From positions 1,054,001 to 1,118,000 of the forward strand of contig NZ_CP126307.1 of NCBI RefSeq assembly GCF_030144325.1: 64,000 nt of DNA, read 5' to 3'. Below the pieces are notes generated by a model, which had not been told where the DNA came from, did not search any database, and saw only the letters and a program-made list of their open reading frames with translations. How positions within the stretch are numbered: position 1 is the first letter of the stretch; every line of letters begins with the position of its first letter. This stretch comes from Bosea vestrisii. Its GTDB lineage: Bacteria > Pseudomonadota > Alphaproteobacteria > Rhizobiales > Beijerinckiaceae. The translations under genes were made by a program, and so were the position numbers. This document shows positions 32,525 through 41,612 of this stretch, in pieces.

Positions 32525-32584
32525 TTGACATCGCTTCCGAGCTTCACATATAAGGCCGCACCCGATTAGATCGCGTCCGATCTA
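32525..32584 (+). promoter_or_regulatory. ohr promoter and second OhrR operator
   Basis: TTGACA (32525-32530), an 18-base spacer and TATAAG (32549-32554) make a good housekeeping promoter reading toward ohr. The expected start of transcription near 32561 falls inside CCCGATTAGATCG / TCCGATCTAA, degenerate copies of the palindrome at 32506, so a bound OhrR would block RNA polymerase. Confidence 0.55.
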
Positions 32585-32604
32585 AAAACAGAAGGAAGCT
32601 CGAC

Positions 32605-33021
32605 ATGTCCCAGACTGACAAGGTTCTCTACACAGGCCGCACCCACACCACCGGCGGCCGCGACGGGGCCGCCCGCAGCTCGGATGGCCGTCTCGAGGTC
32701 AACCTGACTTCGCCCGGCGCCCCGGGGACCGGCACCAATCCCGAGCAGCTCTTCGCCGCCGGCTGGTCGGCCTGCTTCATCGGCGCGATCGGTTTGGCGG
32801 CACGCGAGCGCAAGGTTGCGGTTCCCGCCGAGACGGCGGTCGATGCCGAGGTCGACCTGCGCCATGGCCAGCGCGGCTATTTCCTGCAGGCCCGCCTCAA
32901 CGTCGCTCTGCCGGGGCTCGATCGCGACACGGCTCGCGCCCTGGTCGATGCCGCGCACCAGACCTGCCCCTACTCCAAGGCGACCCGCGGCAACATCGAG
33001 GTCGAGATCAACCTCGTCTGA
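32605..33021 (+). CDS. ohr: Organic hydroperoxide resistance protein (thiol peroxidase)
   Basis: The enzyme reduces organic hydroperoxides with lipoylated partners. The 138 residues include the catalytic arginine in TGGRDG, the peroxidatic Cys57 in WSACFIG and the resolving Cys121 in TCPYS. The length is typical. ATG 32605 follows GAAGGA. It is controlled by the divergent ohrR through the operators described above. The next gene, a Tat-exported hydrolase, starts 83 bases after the stop. Confidence 0.95.
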   Translation: MSQTDKVLYTGRTHTTGGRDGAARSSDGRLEVNLTSPGAPGTGTNPEQLFAAGWSACFIGAIGLAARERKVAVPAETAVDAEVDLRHGQRGYFLQARLNVALPGLDRDTARALVDAAHQTCPYSKATRGNIEVEINLV

Positions 33022-33103
33022 GCCGCACCGGATGGCGCCGTGTGGAGATCTCCGCCGGCGCCCTCCCTCTCCAGTCATCGCCCCGCGCAGAAGGCATCCC
33101 GCC

Positions 33104-34126
33104 ATGACCAAGACCCCTGAAACCATCGATCCCAGCCGCCGCCTCTTAGTCGGCGCCATGGCGACCGCGATCGCCGCGGCCGGGCTCGGCCTGAGCCGGC
33201 CAGCGCTGGCGGCGCCGGCAGCGCTGTCATCCTTCGGCCTGCTCAAGCAGGTCGAGGCCGGCGTGCTCAGCGTCTCCTATGCCGAGCAGGGCCCGACAGA
33301 CGGCCCGGTCGTCGTCCTGCTGCATGGCTGGCCCTACGACATCCACACCTATGTCGACGTGGCGCCGCTGCTGGCGGCCAAGGGTTATCGCGTGATCGTG
33401 CCCTCTCTGCGCGGCTATGGCGGAACCCGCTTCCTCTCGCAGCAGACGCCGCGCAACGGCCAGCAGGCTGCGCTCGCCGTCGATGTCATCGCGCTGATGG
33501 ATGCGCTCAAGATCGAGAAGGCGCTCCTCGGCGGCTGCGACTGGGGCGCCCGCACGGCCTGTATCGTCGCCGCGCTCTGGCCCGAGCGCGTCAAGGGCCT
33601 GGTCTCGGTCAGCGGCTATCTGATCGGCAGCCAGAAGCTGAACGAAGCCCCGCTGCCGCCCAAGGCCGAACAGCAGTGGTGGTATCAGTACTATTTCGCC
33701 ACCGAGCGGGGCGCGGCCGGCTATGCCAAGAACACTCGGGATTTCGCCCGCCTGATCTGGGAGACCGCCTCCCCGAAATGGAAGTTCGACGACGCGACCT
33801 TCGCGCGCTCGGCAGCGTCCTTCGACAATCCCGACCATGTCGCGATCTCGATCCATAATTACCGCTGGCGCCTCGGCCTGGCACAGGGCGAGCCGCAGTT
33901 CGATGCGCTGGAGAACAAGCTGGCGGCATTACCGGTGATCACCGTGCCGACATTCACCCTGGAGGGCGACGCCAATGGCGCACCGCATCCCGATCCTGCA
34001 GCCTATGCCAAGAAGTTCTCCGGCTGGTATCGGCACCGGACGCTCGATGGCGGCATCGGCCACAACCTGCCGCAGGAGGCGCCGGCCGCTTTCGCGGAGG
34101 CCATCATCGCAGTCGATAAGACCTGA
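33104..34126 (+). CDS. Exported alpha/beta hydrolase, epoxide hydrolase-like
   Basis: The 340-residue precursor carries a twin-arginine-type signal (SRRLLVGAMATAIAAAGLGLS, RR at the start, ending near RPALAAP). The mature fold has the oxyanion HGWPYD loop, the nucleophile in GGCDWGAR (aspartate in place of serine, as in epoxide hydrolases and haloalkane dehalogenases), and a late histidine in GIGHNLPQEAP. It may be co-transcribed with ohr. The substrate is unknown; export of such an enzyme is less common than a cytoplasmic location. Confidence 0.85.
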   Translation: MTKTPETIDPSRRLLVGAMATAIAAAGLGLSRPALAAPAALSSFGLLKQVEAGVLSVSYAEQGPTDGPVVVLLHGWPYDIHTYVDVAPLLAAKGYRVIVPSLRGYGGTRFLSQQTPRNGQQAALAVDVIALMDALKIEKALLGGCDWGARTACIVAALWPERVKGLVSVSGYLIGSQKLNEAPLPPKAEQQWWYQYYFATERGAAGYAKNTRDFARLIWETASPKWKFDDATFARSAASFDNPDHVAISIHNYRWRLGLAQGEPQFDALENKLAALPVITVPTFTLEGDANGAPHPDPAAYAKKFSGWYRHRTLDGGIGHNLPQEAPAAFAEAIIAVDKT

Positions 34127-34260
34127 AAGAAGACCTGTGTGGATTGCGGCTCGGGATGGTTACCCGAGCCGTTTCCAGATGCCGACAAATGCGAGCGATT
34201 TCCGAAGGGCCGACTTTACCCCTCCTCCCCTATGATCCACGCGATATTGGGGAGGGATCG

Positions 34261-34767
34261 ATGGCCTTGAAGATGATGCTCGCCGGCGCCGCCGCGATGA
34301 TGCTGCGGCAGCTTCCGCTGGTCGCACCGGTCGAGCAGGCGCCGCTCGTGTCGGGCGCGCCCGACGACTTGCCGATGACGCCCGCCCCGATTGAGCCATC
34401 CTGGATTATCGCCGGAGATCCCGTCGCGCGCGTTGCCCTGCATTCACGCAGCAAGGACGAGGCGGCCTCGACCGCCCTCTGGGACTGCACTGCCGGCGAG
34501 TTCCGCTGGTTCTTCGATTGGGACGAGACCGTCATCATTCTCGAAGGCGAGGTCCACGTCACCGCGCAGGACGGCTCGCAGCGCACGCTGCGCCAGGGCG
34601 ACATCGCCTATTTCGCCGGAAAGACCTGGGCGACCTGGCGGATCGACTCTTACGTCCGCAAGATCGCCTTCTGCCGCAAGCGCTTCCCGGCGCCCGTGGC
34701 GCTGGCCTATCAGCTGCGCAACATACTGCGCGGCGACAAGGCATCGCAGGGCGGCCTCGCCGCTTGA
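34261..34767 (+). CDS. Cupin-domain protein (DUF861-like)
   Basis: The 168-residue protein has one cupin domain (WDCTAGEFRWFFDWDETVIILEGEV..., then TLRQGDIAYFAGKTWATWRID). The WxxxxGxFRWxxxxDExxxILEG pattern matches the Cupin_3 family, which includes ureidoglycine aminohydrolase relatives. The N terminus is hydrophobic (LKMMLAGAAAMMLRQLPL) and may be an anchor. GGAGGG lies seven bases before the ATG. A 15-bp hairpin follows 39 bases after the stop. Confidence 0.8.
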   Translation: MALKMMLAGAAAMMLRQLPLVAPVEQAPLVSGAPDDLPMTPAPIEPSWIIAGDPVARVALHSRSKDEAASTALWDCTAGEFRWFFDWDETVIILEGEVHVTAQDGSQRTLRQGDIAYFAGKTWATWRIDSYVRKIAFCRKRFPAPVALAYQLRNILRGDKASQGGLAA

Positions 34768-34806
34768 GGCGATCGGGGCGCGACACGTTCCTCCAAATCG
34801 ATACCT

Positions 34807-34841
34807 GCATCCGAGCCGGCGCACGCCGCCGGCTCGGATGC
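34807..34841. terminator. Strong 15-bp hairpin after the cupin gene
   Basis: The arms GCATCCGAGCCGGCG (34807-34821) and CGCCGGCTCGGATGC (34827-34841) are perfectly complementary around CACGC. No T-run follows, so it is either a Rho-assisted stop or an mRNA 3'-end stabiliser between the cupin gene and the fimbrial operon. Confidence 0.55.
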
Positions 34842-35084
34842 GCGCGTTCACATCGTGCTTAGATCTTACCTAACGTTACTATGGAAATTCAGCCTTAGAA
34901 TAAGCAGTTCAAAATTCAAAAACAGGATCAAAACAAAAGCATGGACTGCATGCGTAGGTTCTCAGAAATCGAATTGCCTACCGATAACATTTCGTTAACC
35001 ACATTTGCCCATTCTCTGACCTCAAGCACGCGCAATGAGAGAGACGGCCACGACTGACCGCCGCTGACGAAAATGGAGGGAAGC
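34842..35084 (+). other. AT-rich promoter region of the fimbrial operon
   Basis: This 243-base stretch is much richer in A+T than its surroundings (AACGTTACTATGG, AAAATTCAAAAACAGG, GATAACATTTCGTTAACC). No gene is visible on either strand. It must hold the promoter for the Csu-type operon; a clear -35/-10 pair could not be fixed by eye. Such AT-rich leaders are often targets of nucleoid silencers. Confidence 0.5.
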
Positions 35085-35561
35085 ATGCGCTCGACGTGGA
35101 TCTTGCTGTTCAGCGGCATGCTGGCGGGCGACGCGAATGCCGCGACCGCGACGGGCACCTTCCAGGTTCAGATCAACATCCAGGCAGCCTGCACGATCGC
35201 CAGCGCTACCGACATGAACTTCGGAAATGTCGGCGTCCTCGCCACGAACATCGATAGCACCAGCACGATAACCGTGCAGTGCACGGCGACCACGCCCTAC
35301 AATATCAGCCTCAATGCCGGCCTTAATGGCGGCGCCGTGACGACCCGGCAGATGAGCGGTGCCGGTGGCACGGTGAACTATTCCTTGTTCCGCGATCCCG
35401 CCCGGACACTGAACTGGGGCGAAACGATCGGCACCGATACCTCGGTCGGAGCAGGATCCGGCTCGACGCAAGCCTATACCGTCTATGGCAGGGTGCCGGC
35501 GCAAGCGACACCGAGTCCGGCTCTCTACACTGATACGATCACCGTGACCGTCACCTACTGA
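35085..35561 (+). CDS. Csu-type pilin, spore coat protein U domain
   Basis: The precursor of about 158 residues has a signal peptide ending near GDANAATATG. The mature part is one SCPU domain (FQVQINIQAACTIASATDMNFGNVG, cysteines in AACTI and VQCTA, YNISLNAGLNGG, and the C-terminal ALYTDTITVTVTY). It is the probable major subunit of an archaic chaperone-usher pilus. ATG 35085 is preferred because GGAGG lies at 35076-35080; the upstream ATG 35073 contains that site. Confidence 0.88.
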   Translation: MRSTWILLFSGMLAGDANAATATGTFQVQINIQAACTIASATDMNFGNVGVLATNIDSTSTITVQCTATTPYNISLNAGLNGGAVTTRQMSGAGGTVNYSLFRDPARTLNWGETIGTDTSVGAGSGSTQAYTVYGRVPAQATPSPALYTDTITVTVTY

Positions 35562-35670
35562 CCGCTGCCGGCATTGCCGGCGCCAGGAGCTCTTCAAGCA
35601 TTCAGCTCGGGCAGGCCACGACCCCGTGGCCAACGGCGAACTGCGCCCGTCGCCATCAACGGAGGATGCG

Positions 35671-36390
35671 ATGAGATATGGCTTCGCCTTGGCCATCGCC
35701 TGCTGCCTGCCAGCACCGATGGCTTCTGCCGCCTCCCTGCAGGTCGCTCCTGTCCTGCTGAGCGTGCCCGCCCCGGGGGCCTCCACGACGATCACGTTGC
35801 GCAACACGGACACCCAGCCCATCACGGCGCAAATCCGCGTTTATCGCTGGGTTCAAACCGGCGGCGAGGAGCGCCTCGAACCGACCAATGACATCGTCGC
35901 CAGCCCACCGATCGTCGATCTGCGCGCGCGCCAGGACTACACGGTGCGCGTCGTCCGGACCGCAAAGCAGGCTGTGACCGGCGAGGAAGCTTATCGCCTC
36001 GTCATCGATGAACTGCCCAAACCGCAGCAACGCACCGGCACGGTCTCGCTCGTGCTGCGCCATGTCGTCCCGGTCTTCTTCGCAAGCCGCGGCACGTCTG
36101 CGCCCGATGTCAGCTGGGGCATCAGCAAGCAGGGCCAGCGCCTCGTGCTCAGCGCCAGGAACCGTGGTGACATCCATTTGCGGCTCTCTGCCGTCAGCAT
36201 CCGCGACACATCAGGCAACCTCGTTGGCGTCAATAAGGGGCTGGTCGGCTACTCGCTCGGACAGGGCACGATGAGCTGGCCACTGCCGGCCTCGGGGGTC
36301 TTGCCACGCCCGGGCAGCAAGGTCTCGATCAGCGGCTCCAGCGAAATCGGTCCCTTCAATGCGACCGCGCTCGTTCAAACGGCGCCCTAG
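35671..36390 (+). CDS. Periplasmic fimbrial chaperone (PapD-like, CsuC type)
   Basis: The 239-residue precursor has a signal peptide ending near PMASAASLQ. The two-domain immunoglobulin-like fold is indicated by LQVAPVLLSVPAPG, the alternating hydrophobic TLRNTDTQPITAQIRVYRW, the VRVVRTAK strand, YRLVIDELP, and a C-terminal domain. It delivers SCPU pilins to the usher. GGAGG precedes the ATG. Its 3' end overlaps the usher start by 32 bases. Confidence 0.88.
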   Translation: MRYGFALAIACCLPAPMASAASLQVAPVLLSVPAPGASTTITLRNTDTQPITAQIRVYRWVQTGGEERLEPTNDIVASPPIVDLRARQDYTVRVVRTAKQAVTGEEAYRLVIDELPKPQQRTGTVSLVLRHVVPVFFASRGTSAPDVSWGISKQGQRLVLSARNRGDIHLRLSAVSIRDTSGNLVGVNKGLVGYSLGQGTMSWPLPASGVLPRPGSKVSISGSSEIGPFNATALVQTAP

Positions 36391-38815
36391 CGGCTGGCTC
36401 GTTGTCATGCTCGTCAATGCCGGCTTGTTCCTGGTGTTTCGCGGCGATGTGGCAGCCGAGGGCGCGGTACGGGAGCTTCAGCTCGATGTCTCCATTGGTG
36501 GCTATTCCGTCGGCCTCATCGGCGCGTTCCATCAGAACGGGACGGGTGCCCTTTCGGCCCGCCGCAAGGAACTCGAGGAGATCGGCATCAAGGTCCCGCA
36601 GCATTTCCGGCCCGATGATGACGTGCCGCTCTCAGCCATTCCCGGCCTGGGCCACCGCTATGACGAGGCCGCACAGCGGATCGATTTGCAGGCGCCCGTG
36701 GGGCTCCGGATGGCGAAGATCTACGATGCCACGCCACAACCGGACGCAGCGCCCGGCGCAGGCAGGTCGGCAACCGGCGCGGTGCTCAATTATACCCTCC
36801 TCGGCAGTTCGAGTGGGGCGCGGTTTTATGATTTCTGGCGCTATCCCAGCCTCTCGGCCAATCTGGACGGGCGCGTCTTCAGCCCGCTCGGCGTGCTGTC
36901 GCAGACCGGGATCGTCGCCAACCGCTCGCTCGCCACGGACAAGGCCGACATCCTGCGGCTCGATACCAGTTGGAGTTATTCCGATCCGGCCACGCTGCTG
37001 AGCTATCGGGCCGGCGACACCATCTCCGGCGGCCTGCCCTGGACGCGTCCGGTCCGCCTCGGAGGCCTGCAGATCCAGCGCAATTTCGGGCTGCGGCCCG
37101 ATCTCGTCACCCTGCCCTTGCCAAGCATCGACGGCAGCGCTGCCGTGCCTTCCACGGTCGATGTCTTCGTCAACGGCATCCGCACCGTGTCGCAGGATGT
37201 CGGCTCGGGCCCATTCCGCATCAACAACGTCCCCATCCTCTCCGGTAACGGCAATGCCAGTATCGTCGTGCGCGATGCAGCCGGCCAGCAGACCGAGACC
37301 ACCCTGCCCTTCGCGGTCTCGAGCAAGCTGCTGCGGCCGGGCCTGAGCGATTTTTCCGCCGAGATCGGCATGCCGCGCCTGCAATACGGATTGCGTTCAA
37401 GCCTCTATGCCGAGCAGCCCGCAGGCTCGGGCAGCGTACGCTACGGGCTGAGCGACCGCGTCACGCTGATGGCCCATGGCGAAGGCGCGCGCAGCTTCGG
37501 CAATGCCGGGGCCGGCGCCGTGCTCGGGCTCGGATCGCTCGGCATCGTCAGCGCAGCAGGTGCCGGCAGTTGGCGAGACGGCGCGACGGGCGGCCTTGCC
37601 TACCTCGCCTTCGAGACCCGCCTCGGCGACATCTCCTTCTTCGCTTCGAGCCAGCGCAGTTTCGGCAATTATCACGATCTCGCCTCGGCCACTGCTTCGC
37701 CGACGGCGCTCGGCACGCTCGCCTTCGACCTGCCAAGCCGCACCGCCAACGATCCGCACGCCTGGTCCTGGCTGCAGCTTCCGCCGCGCGCAGTCGAGCG
37801 CATCTCGATCGGCCTCCCCGCACCTTTGCTCGGCGGTGGGCTCAATCTCGGCTTCGCCCATCTCAAGGAGGCCAGCGGCCGCTCGAGCCGGATCGTCAAT
37901 GCGAGCTACTCGCGCCCCCTCCCTCTGGGTGGATCATTCTACGCCACCGTCTTCGCGGATTTGGCGACGCGCGGGACTGCGGGCATCTTCGCCGGCCTGT
38001 CTTTCCCGTTCGGCGGCAATATCACCGCCTCGTCCGGCTTCACCCGGTCCGGTGGCGCCTGGGCGCTCGCCGCCGACATCGCCAAGCCGATCGGACAGGA
38101 GCCGGGCAGTATCGGTTGGCGCCTGCGCGACGTCGAAGGCGCCAGCTACCAGCGCCGCCGCTCGGCGTCGCTCGCCTATCGCGGCAATTACGGCCAGGTC
38201 GAGGGCGGCGTCGAGCAGGGCGCGGGGCGCGTCTCGGGGACGGCGCAGCTCGACGGCGCGCTGGTCGCGGCTGGCGGCGGCCTCTTCCTCGCCAACCGGA
38301 TCGACGATGCCTTCGCCATCGCCAAAGTCGGCGCCCCCGATGTCGATGTTCTGCATGAGAACCGTGTCGTGGCGCGCACGGGCGCCAACGGAACGGCGCT
38401 GATCCCCAATCTGCGCTCCTACCAGTCCAATCGCATCTCGATCGATCCGCGCGGACTGCCGGTCACCGCCCTGGCGGAAACGACCCAGGAGGTCGCAGCT
38501 CCGCCGGACCGGGCCGGTGTCGTCGTCGATTTCGCAGTCCGCTCGGCGACCAACGCCGCGATCATCATTCTCCACGGGCGCGACGGCAAGCCCTTGCCGG
38601 CGGGCGTGCCCGGCGCGCTCCAGCCGGGCCTGCGTGGCGTCACCAACCCGGCCCCGGATTTCACCGTGGGGTATGACGGGCGCGCGTTCGTCGAGCACCT
38701 CGGCGTCGACAACGAAATCCGCATCCGCCTCGCCGATGGCGAATGCAGCGCGCGTTTCCCCTTCGCGCCCCAGGAGGGAACTCAGATCACGATCGGGCCG
38801 ATCCCATGCCGGTAA
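36359..38815 (+). CDS. Outer membrane usher, CsuD type
   Basis: The 818-residue usher has a signal-anchor-like start (GWLVVMLVNAGLFLVFRG), an N-terminal chaperone-binding part, a beta barrel of about 24 strands (DTSWSYSDPATLLSYRAGD, GGLPWTRPVRLGGLQIQRNFG and similar), the plug insertion (VDVFVNGIRTVSQDVGSGPFRI), and C-terminal domains ending in IGPIPCR. It is the assembly pore of the pilus. The ATG at 36359 lies inside the chaperone gene, indicating coupling. Confidence 0.9.
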   Translation: MRPRSFKRRPSGWLVVMLVNAGLFLVFRGDVAAEGAVRELQLDVSIGGYSVGLIGAFHQNGTGALSARRKELEEIGIKVPQHFRPDDDVPLSAIPGLGHRYDEAAQRIDLQAPVGLRMAKIYDATPQPDAAPGAGRSATGAVLNYTLLGSSSGARFYDFWRYPSLSANLDGRVFSPLGVLSQTGIVANRSLATDKADILRLDTSWSYSDPATLLSYRAGDTISGGLPWTRPVRLGGLQIQRNFGLRPDLVTLPLPSIDGSAAVPSTVDVFVNGIRTVSQDVGSGPFRINNVPILSGNGNASIVVRDAAGQQTETTLPFAVSSKLLRPGLSDFSAEIGMPRLQYGLRSSLYAEQPAGSGSVRYGLSDRVTLMAHGEGARSFGNAGAGAVLGLGSLGIVSAAGAGSWRDGATGGLAYLAFETRLGDISFFASSQRSFGNYHDLASATASPTALGTLAFDLPSRTANDPHAWSWLQLPPRAVERISIGLPAPLLGGGLNLGFAHLKEASGRSSRIVNASYSRPLPLGGSFYATVFADLATRGTAGIFAGLSFPFGGNITASSGFTRSGGAWALAADIAKPIGQEPGSIGWRLRDVEGASYQRRRSASLAYRGNYGQVEGGVEQGAGRVSGTAQLDGALVAAGGGLFLANRIDDAFAIAKVGAPDVDVLHENRVVARTGANGTALIPNLRSYQSNRISIDPRGLPVTALAETTQEVAAPPDRAGVVVDFAVRSATNAAIIILHGRDGKPLPAGVPGALQPGLRGVTNPAPDFTVGYDGRAFVEHLGVDNEIRIRLADGECSARFPFAPQEGTQITIGPIPCR

Positions 38816-39776
38816 GGTCCCTGCTCTGTCGCATGATGGTCTGCGCCATGCTCATGCTGGCCTGCCTGCTCGCGGCAACCGGGCATGTCGCGGCCCAGTC
38901 CTGCACGCTGAGCGTCACGCCGATGATCTTCAACCCGATCGACGTCACCGCCAATGCCCAGGTCGATGCCACGGCGACGGCGACCGTCAACTGCTCCGGC
39001 CTGCCGCTGCAGCTCGTCGGGGTTTGCATCGACCTCGGCCCCGGCTCCGGCGGCGCGACCGATGCGACGAGCCGCTTCATGGTCAATGGCGCCCAGCAGC
39101 TGCGTTATGGCCTTTACGCGACCGGCATGACGCCCTGGGGCTCGAGCACCTGGGCCGGCGGCGCGGCCAACCCGGTCGGCTTTAACATGGTGCTCACGGC
39201 CGGAGGAACCGGCAGCCATGTGGAAACCATCACCGGCCGCGTCTATGGCGGCCAGCCGACCGTGGCCCCGCTGGCCTATGCGAGCACCTTCACCGGCCTT
39301 GAGGCCCGCATCCGCTACGGGCTTCTGTCGTTCCTGCTCGGCTGCAATCTCTTGACCAACTCACGAACCACGACATTCACCGTGACCGCCAATGTCCCCC
39401 GACCTGCCGGGTGACGACGAACCTGCTCGACTTCGGTTCGGCCGGCATTCTCGGCAGCGCTCGGGATGTCGCGAGCAACCTGACGCCGACCTGCACCAAC
39501 GGAACGGCCTATCAGGTCGGGCTGGACGGCGGCCTCACCGGCGCAACGAACCCGGCGCAGCGGCGCATGTCGAAAGGTGCGGAGTTCGTCACCTATGGAC
39601 TCTACCGCGATGGCGGCCGAACGCTGCCTTTCGGCAGCACACCGGGGGTCGACACGCTGGTCGGGACAGGCACCGGCCTGGCTCAAGCCGTCACCATTCA
39701 CGGCCGCGTCCCGTCGCAGACGACGCCGTCTCCCGGCCTGTACACCGACACCATCGTCGCCACGGTCGTGTACTAG
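38806..39776 (+). pseudogene. Two-domain SCPU tip protein (CsuE-like), one frameshift
   Basis: The first SCPU domain starts at ATG 38806, inside the usher 3' end, with a signal peptide (LACLLAATGHVAAQSCTLSV). It reads to TVTANVPRPAG and a TGA at 39412-39414. One base is missing from the C5 run at 39396-39400: with six C the frame continues ANVPPTCRVTTNLLDFGSAGIL into a complete second SCPU domain ending LYTDTIVATVVY at 39776. Tip subunits of archaic chaperone-usher pili have exactly this two-domain layout. Sequencing error or a recent mutation would both fit. Confidence 0.78.
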
Positions 39777-39916
39777 GTGCAGCGGCCGCGTTCGCCGAAC
39801 AGGAGCTAGTCTCCGGACTCTGCAGATCGCAGCCACGCCAGGGCGAAAGAGCCAAAGCCGTCCCGAGCGCAATCAAGCACTCAGGTCCAGGCATCCAACG
39901 ATTTCAAGAGGTTCCG

Positions 39917-39992
<76 letters not shown>

Positions 39993-40142
39993 ATACGCCA
40001 CGAAGACGTTGCCGAAGCGACGGAGCGCGTCGGCAGGCGGGCGTATAGCAACCACCCCTGCCCCTGTCCACCTGTTTGCGACAGAAATATGCAAACAGGT
40101 CTCGCGGCCATCAGACGGCCTGTGTGCAAGACCCTGGAAAGA

Positions 40143-40173
40143 CCTGCCGCGAAGCGCGCGGCAGGCCCTTTTT
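40143..40173. terminator. Intrinsic terminator hairpin, probably bidirectional
   Basis: CCTGCCGCG (40143-40151) pairs perfectly with CGCGGCAGG (40157-40165) around AAGCG. T5 follows at 40169-40173 on the + strand; on the minus strand TCTTT follows. It lies seven bases beyond the end of the permease gene and should stop that transcript. Confidence 0.7.
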
Positions 40174-40179
40174 CCGCCC

Positions 40180-41457
40180 TCAGGCCGCGGCGCGGCGGTT
40201 GAGCAGATGGTAAAGCGCGATCGCGGCGAAGGTCGCCGTGCCGATGCCGCCGAGCTCATAGCCGAAGATCGGCAGCTTGAGGTCGCCGGCACCGAGAATC
40301 AGCGCGGTCGCCACCGTCAGCAGGTTCTTCGGCTGGGCGAAGTCGACCTTGTTCTCGACCCAGATCCGGCCGGCGGTCGCGGCGATCAGGCCGAAGACGA
40401 CAACGGCGAGGCCGCCGAGCACCGCGACCGGGATCGTGCCGATCACCGCACCGAATTTCGGCGAGAAGCCGAGCAGGATGGCGATCATGCCGGCGGCGAC
40501 GAAGACCAGCGTCGAATAGACCCGCGTCACCGCCATCACGCCCATGTTCTCGGCATAGGTGGTGACGCCGGTGCCGCCGCCGGAGCCGGCGATCATCGTG
40601 CCGATGCCGTCGGCGAAGAAGCCGCGCCCGATCAGCCCGTCGAGATTGCGCCCGGTCATCACCGAGATGCCCTTGATGTGCCCGAGATTCTCCGCGACCA
40701 GGATGATCGCGACCGGCACGATCAGCGCGATCGCCTTGGGCTCGAACACCGGCGCGACGAAGTTCGGCAGGCCGAACCAGGCCGCCGCCGCGACCTTGCC
40801 GAAATCGACCGGCGGTGCGCCGAAGCTCGTCGCCGTCGCGGCATAGAGGATGTAGGCGGCAAGCCCGCCGATCAGCACCGGCAGGCGCTGCACCAGGCCG
40901 CGGCCATAGACCGCGATCAGCGCGACCGCCACTACCGTGAACAGCGCGATCCACTTGGTGTAGGGGCTCGCCGAGATCATGTTCATCGCGACCGCGGTCA
41001 GGTTGAGACCGATCGCGGCGACGACCGCGCCAGTCACCACCGGCGGCAGCAGCGTCTCGATCCAGCGCGTGCCGACGCCCTGCACCAGGAGGCCGATCGC
41101 GGCATAGACCGCGCCACAGGCGATGATGCCGCCGAGCGCGACCGGCAGATTGGCGTTCGGGCCGCTGCCGGCATAGCCGGTTGCAGCGATGACGACGCCG
41201 ATGAAGGCGAAGGAGGAACCGAGATAGCTCGGCAGCCGCCCGCCGGTGATGACGAAGAACAGCAGCGTCGCGATTCCCGAGAAGAAGATCGCGACGTTGG
41301 GGTCGAAGCCCATCAGGATCGGCGCCAGCACCGTCGCGCCAAACATGGCGACGACGTGCTGCAGTCCGGCGATGACCGTCTGCCCGGTCGGCAGGCGCTC
41401 GTCCGGCATAACGTCGCCCGAGGTCTTCAGCGTCCAGTTCGGAAAATAGCCAGCCAT
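40180..41457 (-). CDS. NCS2-family uracil/xanthine permease
   Basis: The 425-residue protein has about fourteen helices. It shows the NCS2 signatures: LQHVVAMFGATVLAPILMG at the start, the substrate-site AENLGHIKGISVMTG, and GGTGVTTYAENMGVMAVTRVYS, which is closest to UraA/RutG uracil carriers. It takes up uracil or a related base with protons. ATG 41457 opens MAGYFPNW. It is not linked to the urate locus in this window and stands between a tRNA gene and the TPR gene. Confidence 0.9.
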   Translation of the reverse strand: MAGYFPNWTLKTSGDVMPDERLPTGQTVIAGLQHVVAMFGATVLAPILMGFDPNVAIFFSGIATLLFFVITGGRLPSYLGSSFAFIGVVIAATGYAGSGPNANLPVALGGIIACGAVYAAIGLLVQGVGTRWIETLLPPVVTGAVVAAIGLNLTAVAMNMISASPYTKWIALFTVVAVALIAVYGRGLVQRLPVLIGGLAAYILYAATATSFGAPPVDFGKVAAAAWFGLPNFVAPVFEPKAIALIVPVAIILVAENLGHIKGISVMTGRNLDGLIGRGFFADGIGTMIAGSGGGTGVTTYAENMGVMAVTRVYSTLVFVAAGMIAILLGFSPKFGAVIGTIPVAVLGGLAVVVFGLIAATAGRIWVENKVDFAQPKNLLTVATALILGAGDLKLPIFGYELGGIGTATFAAIALYHLLNRRAAA

Positions 41458-41612
41458 CGTCCCCGCTCCCAGCCACCGCGCCTACGCGCACGGAGCGGAA
41501 TAGTGGCAAGAATCAGGCCTGCGCCAAGCGAACAGCGCGCGCCGTCCACCGCAAACAGCGCGCAACGGCGCAAATCGGCGGCCGATAGGCTAGTCGTGAA
41601 GAAGCCCGCCCG

